Assembly (NCBI RefSeq): GCF_963924675.1 | Contig: NC_089220.1 | Location: 164,709,270 to 164,773,269 of the forward strand | Direction of reading: 5' to 3' | DNA length: 64,000 bases | Source of the DNA: Phocoena phocoena | Taxonomy: Eukaryota > Chordata > Mammalia > Artiodactyla > Phocoenidae | Shown here: one piece after another, positions 63,818 through 64,000 of the stretch | Layout: the number at the start of each line of letters is the position of its first letter | Position numbering within the stretch: position 1 is the stretch's first letter | Notes under the pieces: model-generated | Databases searched by the model: none | Seen by the model: the letters and a program-made list of their open reading frames with translations, nothing else | What the model was told of the DNA's origin: nothing | Program-made: the position numbers and the translations under genes

Positions 63818-64000
63818 TCTTTTACATGTAGCTGTCCAGTTTTCCCAGCACCACTTATTGAAGAGGCTGTCTTTTCTCCATTGTATATTCTTGCCTCCTT
63901 TATCAAAAATAAGGTGACCATATGTGCATGGGTTTATCTCTTGGCTTTCTATCCTGTTCCATTGATCTATATTTCTGTTTTTGTGCCAGTACCATACTGT

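Larger units (their letters stand above)
59473..64000 (+). other. SPAG6: SPAG6 intron 7 (5' part, continues past window)
   Basis: Holds two CHR SINEs, an L2 tail, and a large L1 with two nested SINEs, all listed. 60.5-61.2 and 61.5-62.0 kb show no recognised feature. No candidate for SPAG6 exon 8 was found. Confidence 0.8.
62028..64000 (-). mobile_element. Young L1 copy, continues past window end
   Basis: Minus strand. The 3' end is at the left (AACATCTTCATTGGAGTATA) and the copy runs through the 3'UTR into ORF2 toward the window edge. SINEs at 62517-62723 and 62879-63084 interrupt it. ORF2 pieces are readable but broken (see pseudogene entry). This is the longest L1 in the window; whether its 5' end is complete cannot be seen. 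Confidence 0.92.

Noticed and set aside
1..64000. CRISPR arrays, operons, prokaryotic mobile elements
   Set aside because: The sequence is mammalian. The repeats present are dispersed retroelements and microsatellites.

Overview
The window is mammalian nuclear DNA from a cetartiodactyl, most probably a whale or dolphin. It carries many CHR-type tRNA-derived SINEs and young L1 copies of the cetartiodactyl kind, and I saw no Bov-B or other ruminant-specific repeats. The species call is inference from repeat content. Genes are split into exons with GT/AG junctions, and GC content swings between AT-rich introns and three strong CpG islands.

Two protein genes are present, both on the + strand. 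Positions 1-3760 hold the 3' part of BMI1 (PCGF4), a Polycomb PRC1 subunit: seven coding exons encoding residues 70-326, plus a 3'UTR of about 1.7 kb. Positions 17.6-64 kb hold the 5' part of SPAG6, the PF16-type armadillo-repeat protein of the ciliary/flagellar central apparatus: a CpG-island promoter and coding exons 1-7, residues 1-335 of about 509. The gene continues past the window edge. BMI1 followed by SPAG6 in tandem matches the order known from human 10p12.

The roughly 14 kb between the genes contains two further CpG islands (6.5-9.4 kb and 12.8-14.0 kb) with promoter-type motifs (NRF1-like, YY1-like, CRE, GC box) but no recognisable coding gene. The first 25.8 kb has no recognised lineage-specific transposon insertion. 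From 25.8 kb onward the SPAG6 introns are packed with them: about twenty CHR-type SINEs, several 5'-truncated L1s (one with a 3' transduction), a palindromic mariner MITE, and older MIR, L2, MER5A and LTR-like remnants. Many insertions still have exact target-site duplications, so their order and nesting can be read directly.

I found no operon-like or defence-like system. The most interesting unexplained parts are the two orphan CpG islands, a small CpG-rich block inside SPAG6 intron 4, the MITE hairpin that may be a microRNA precursor, and the L1 3' transduction.
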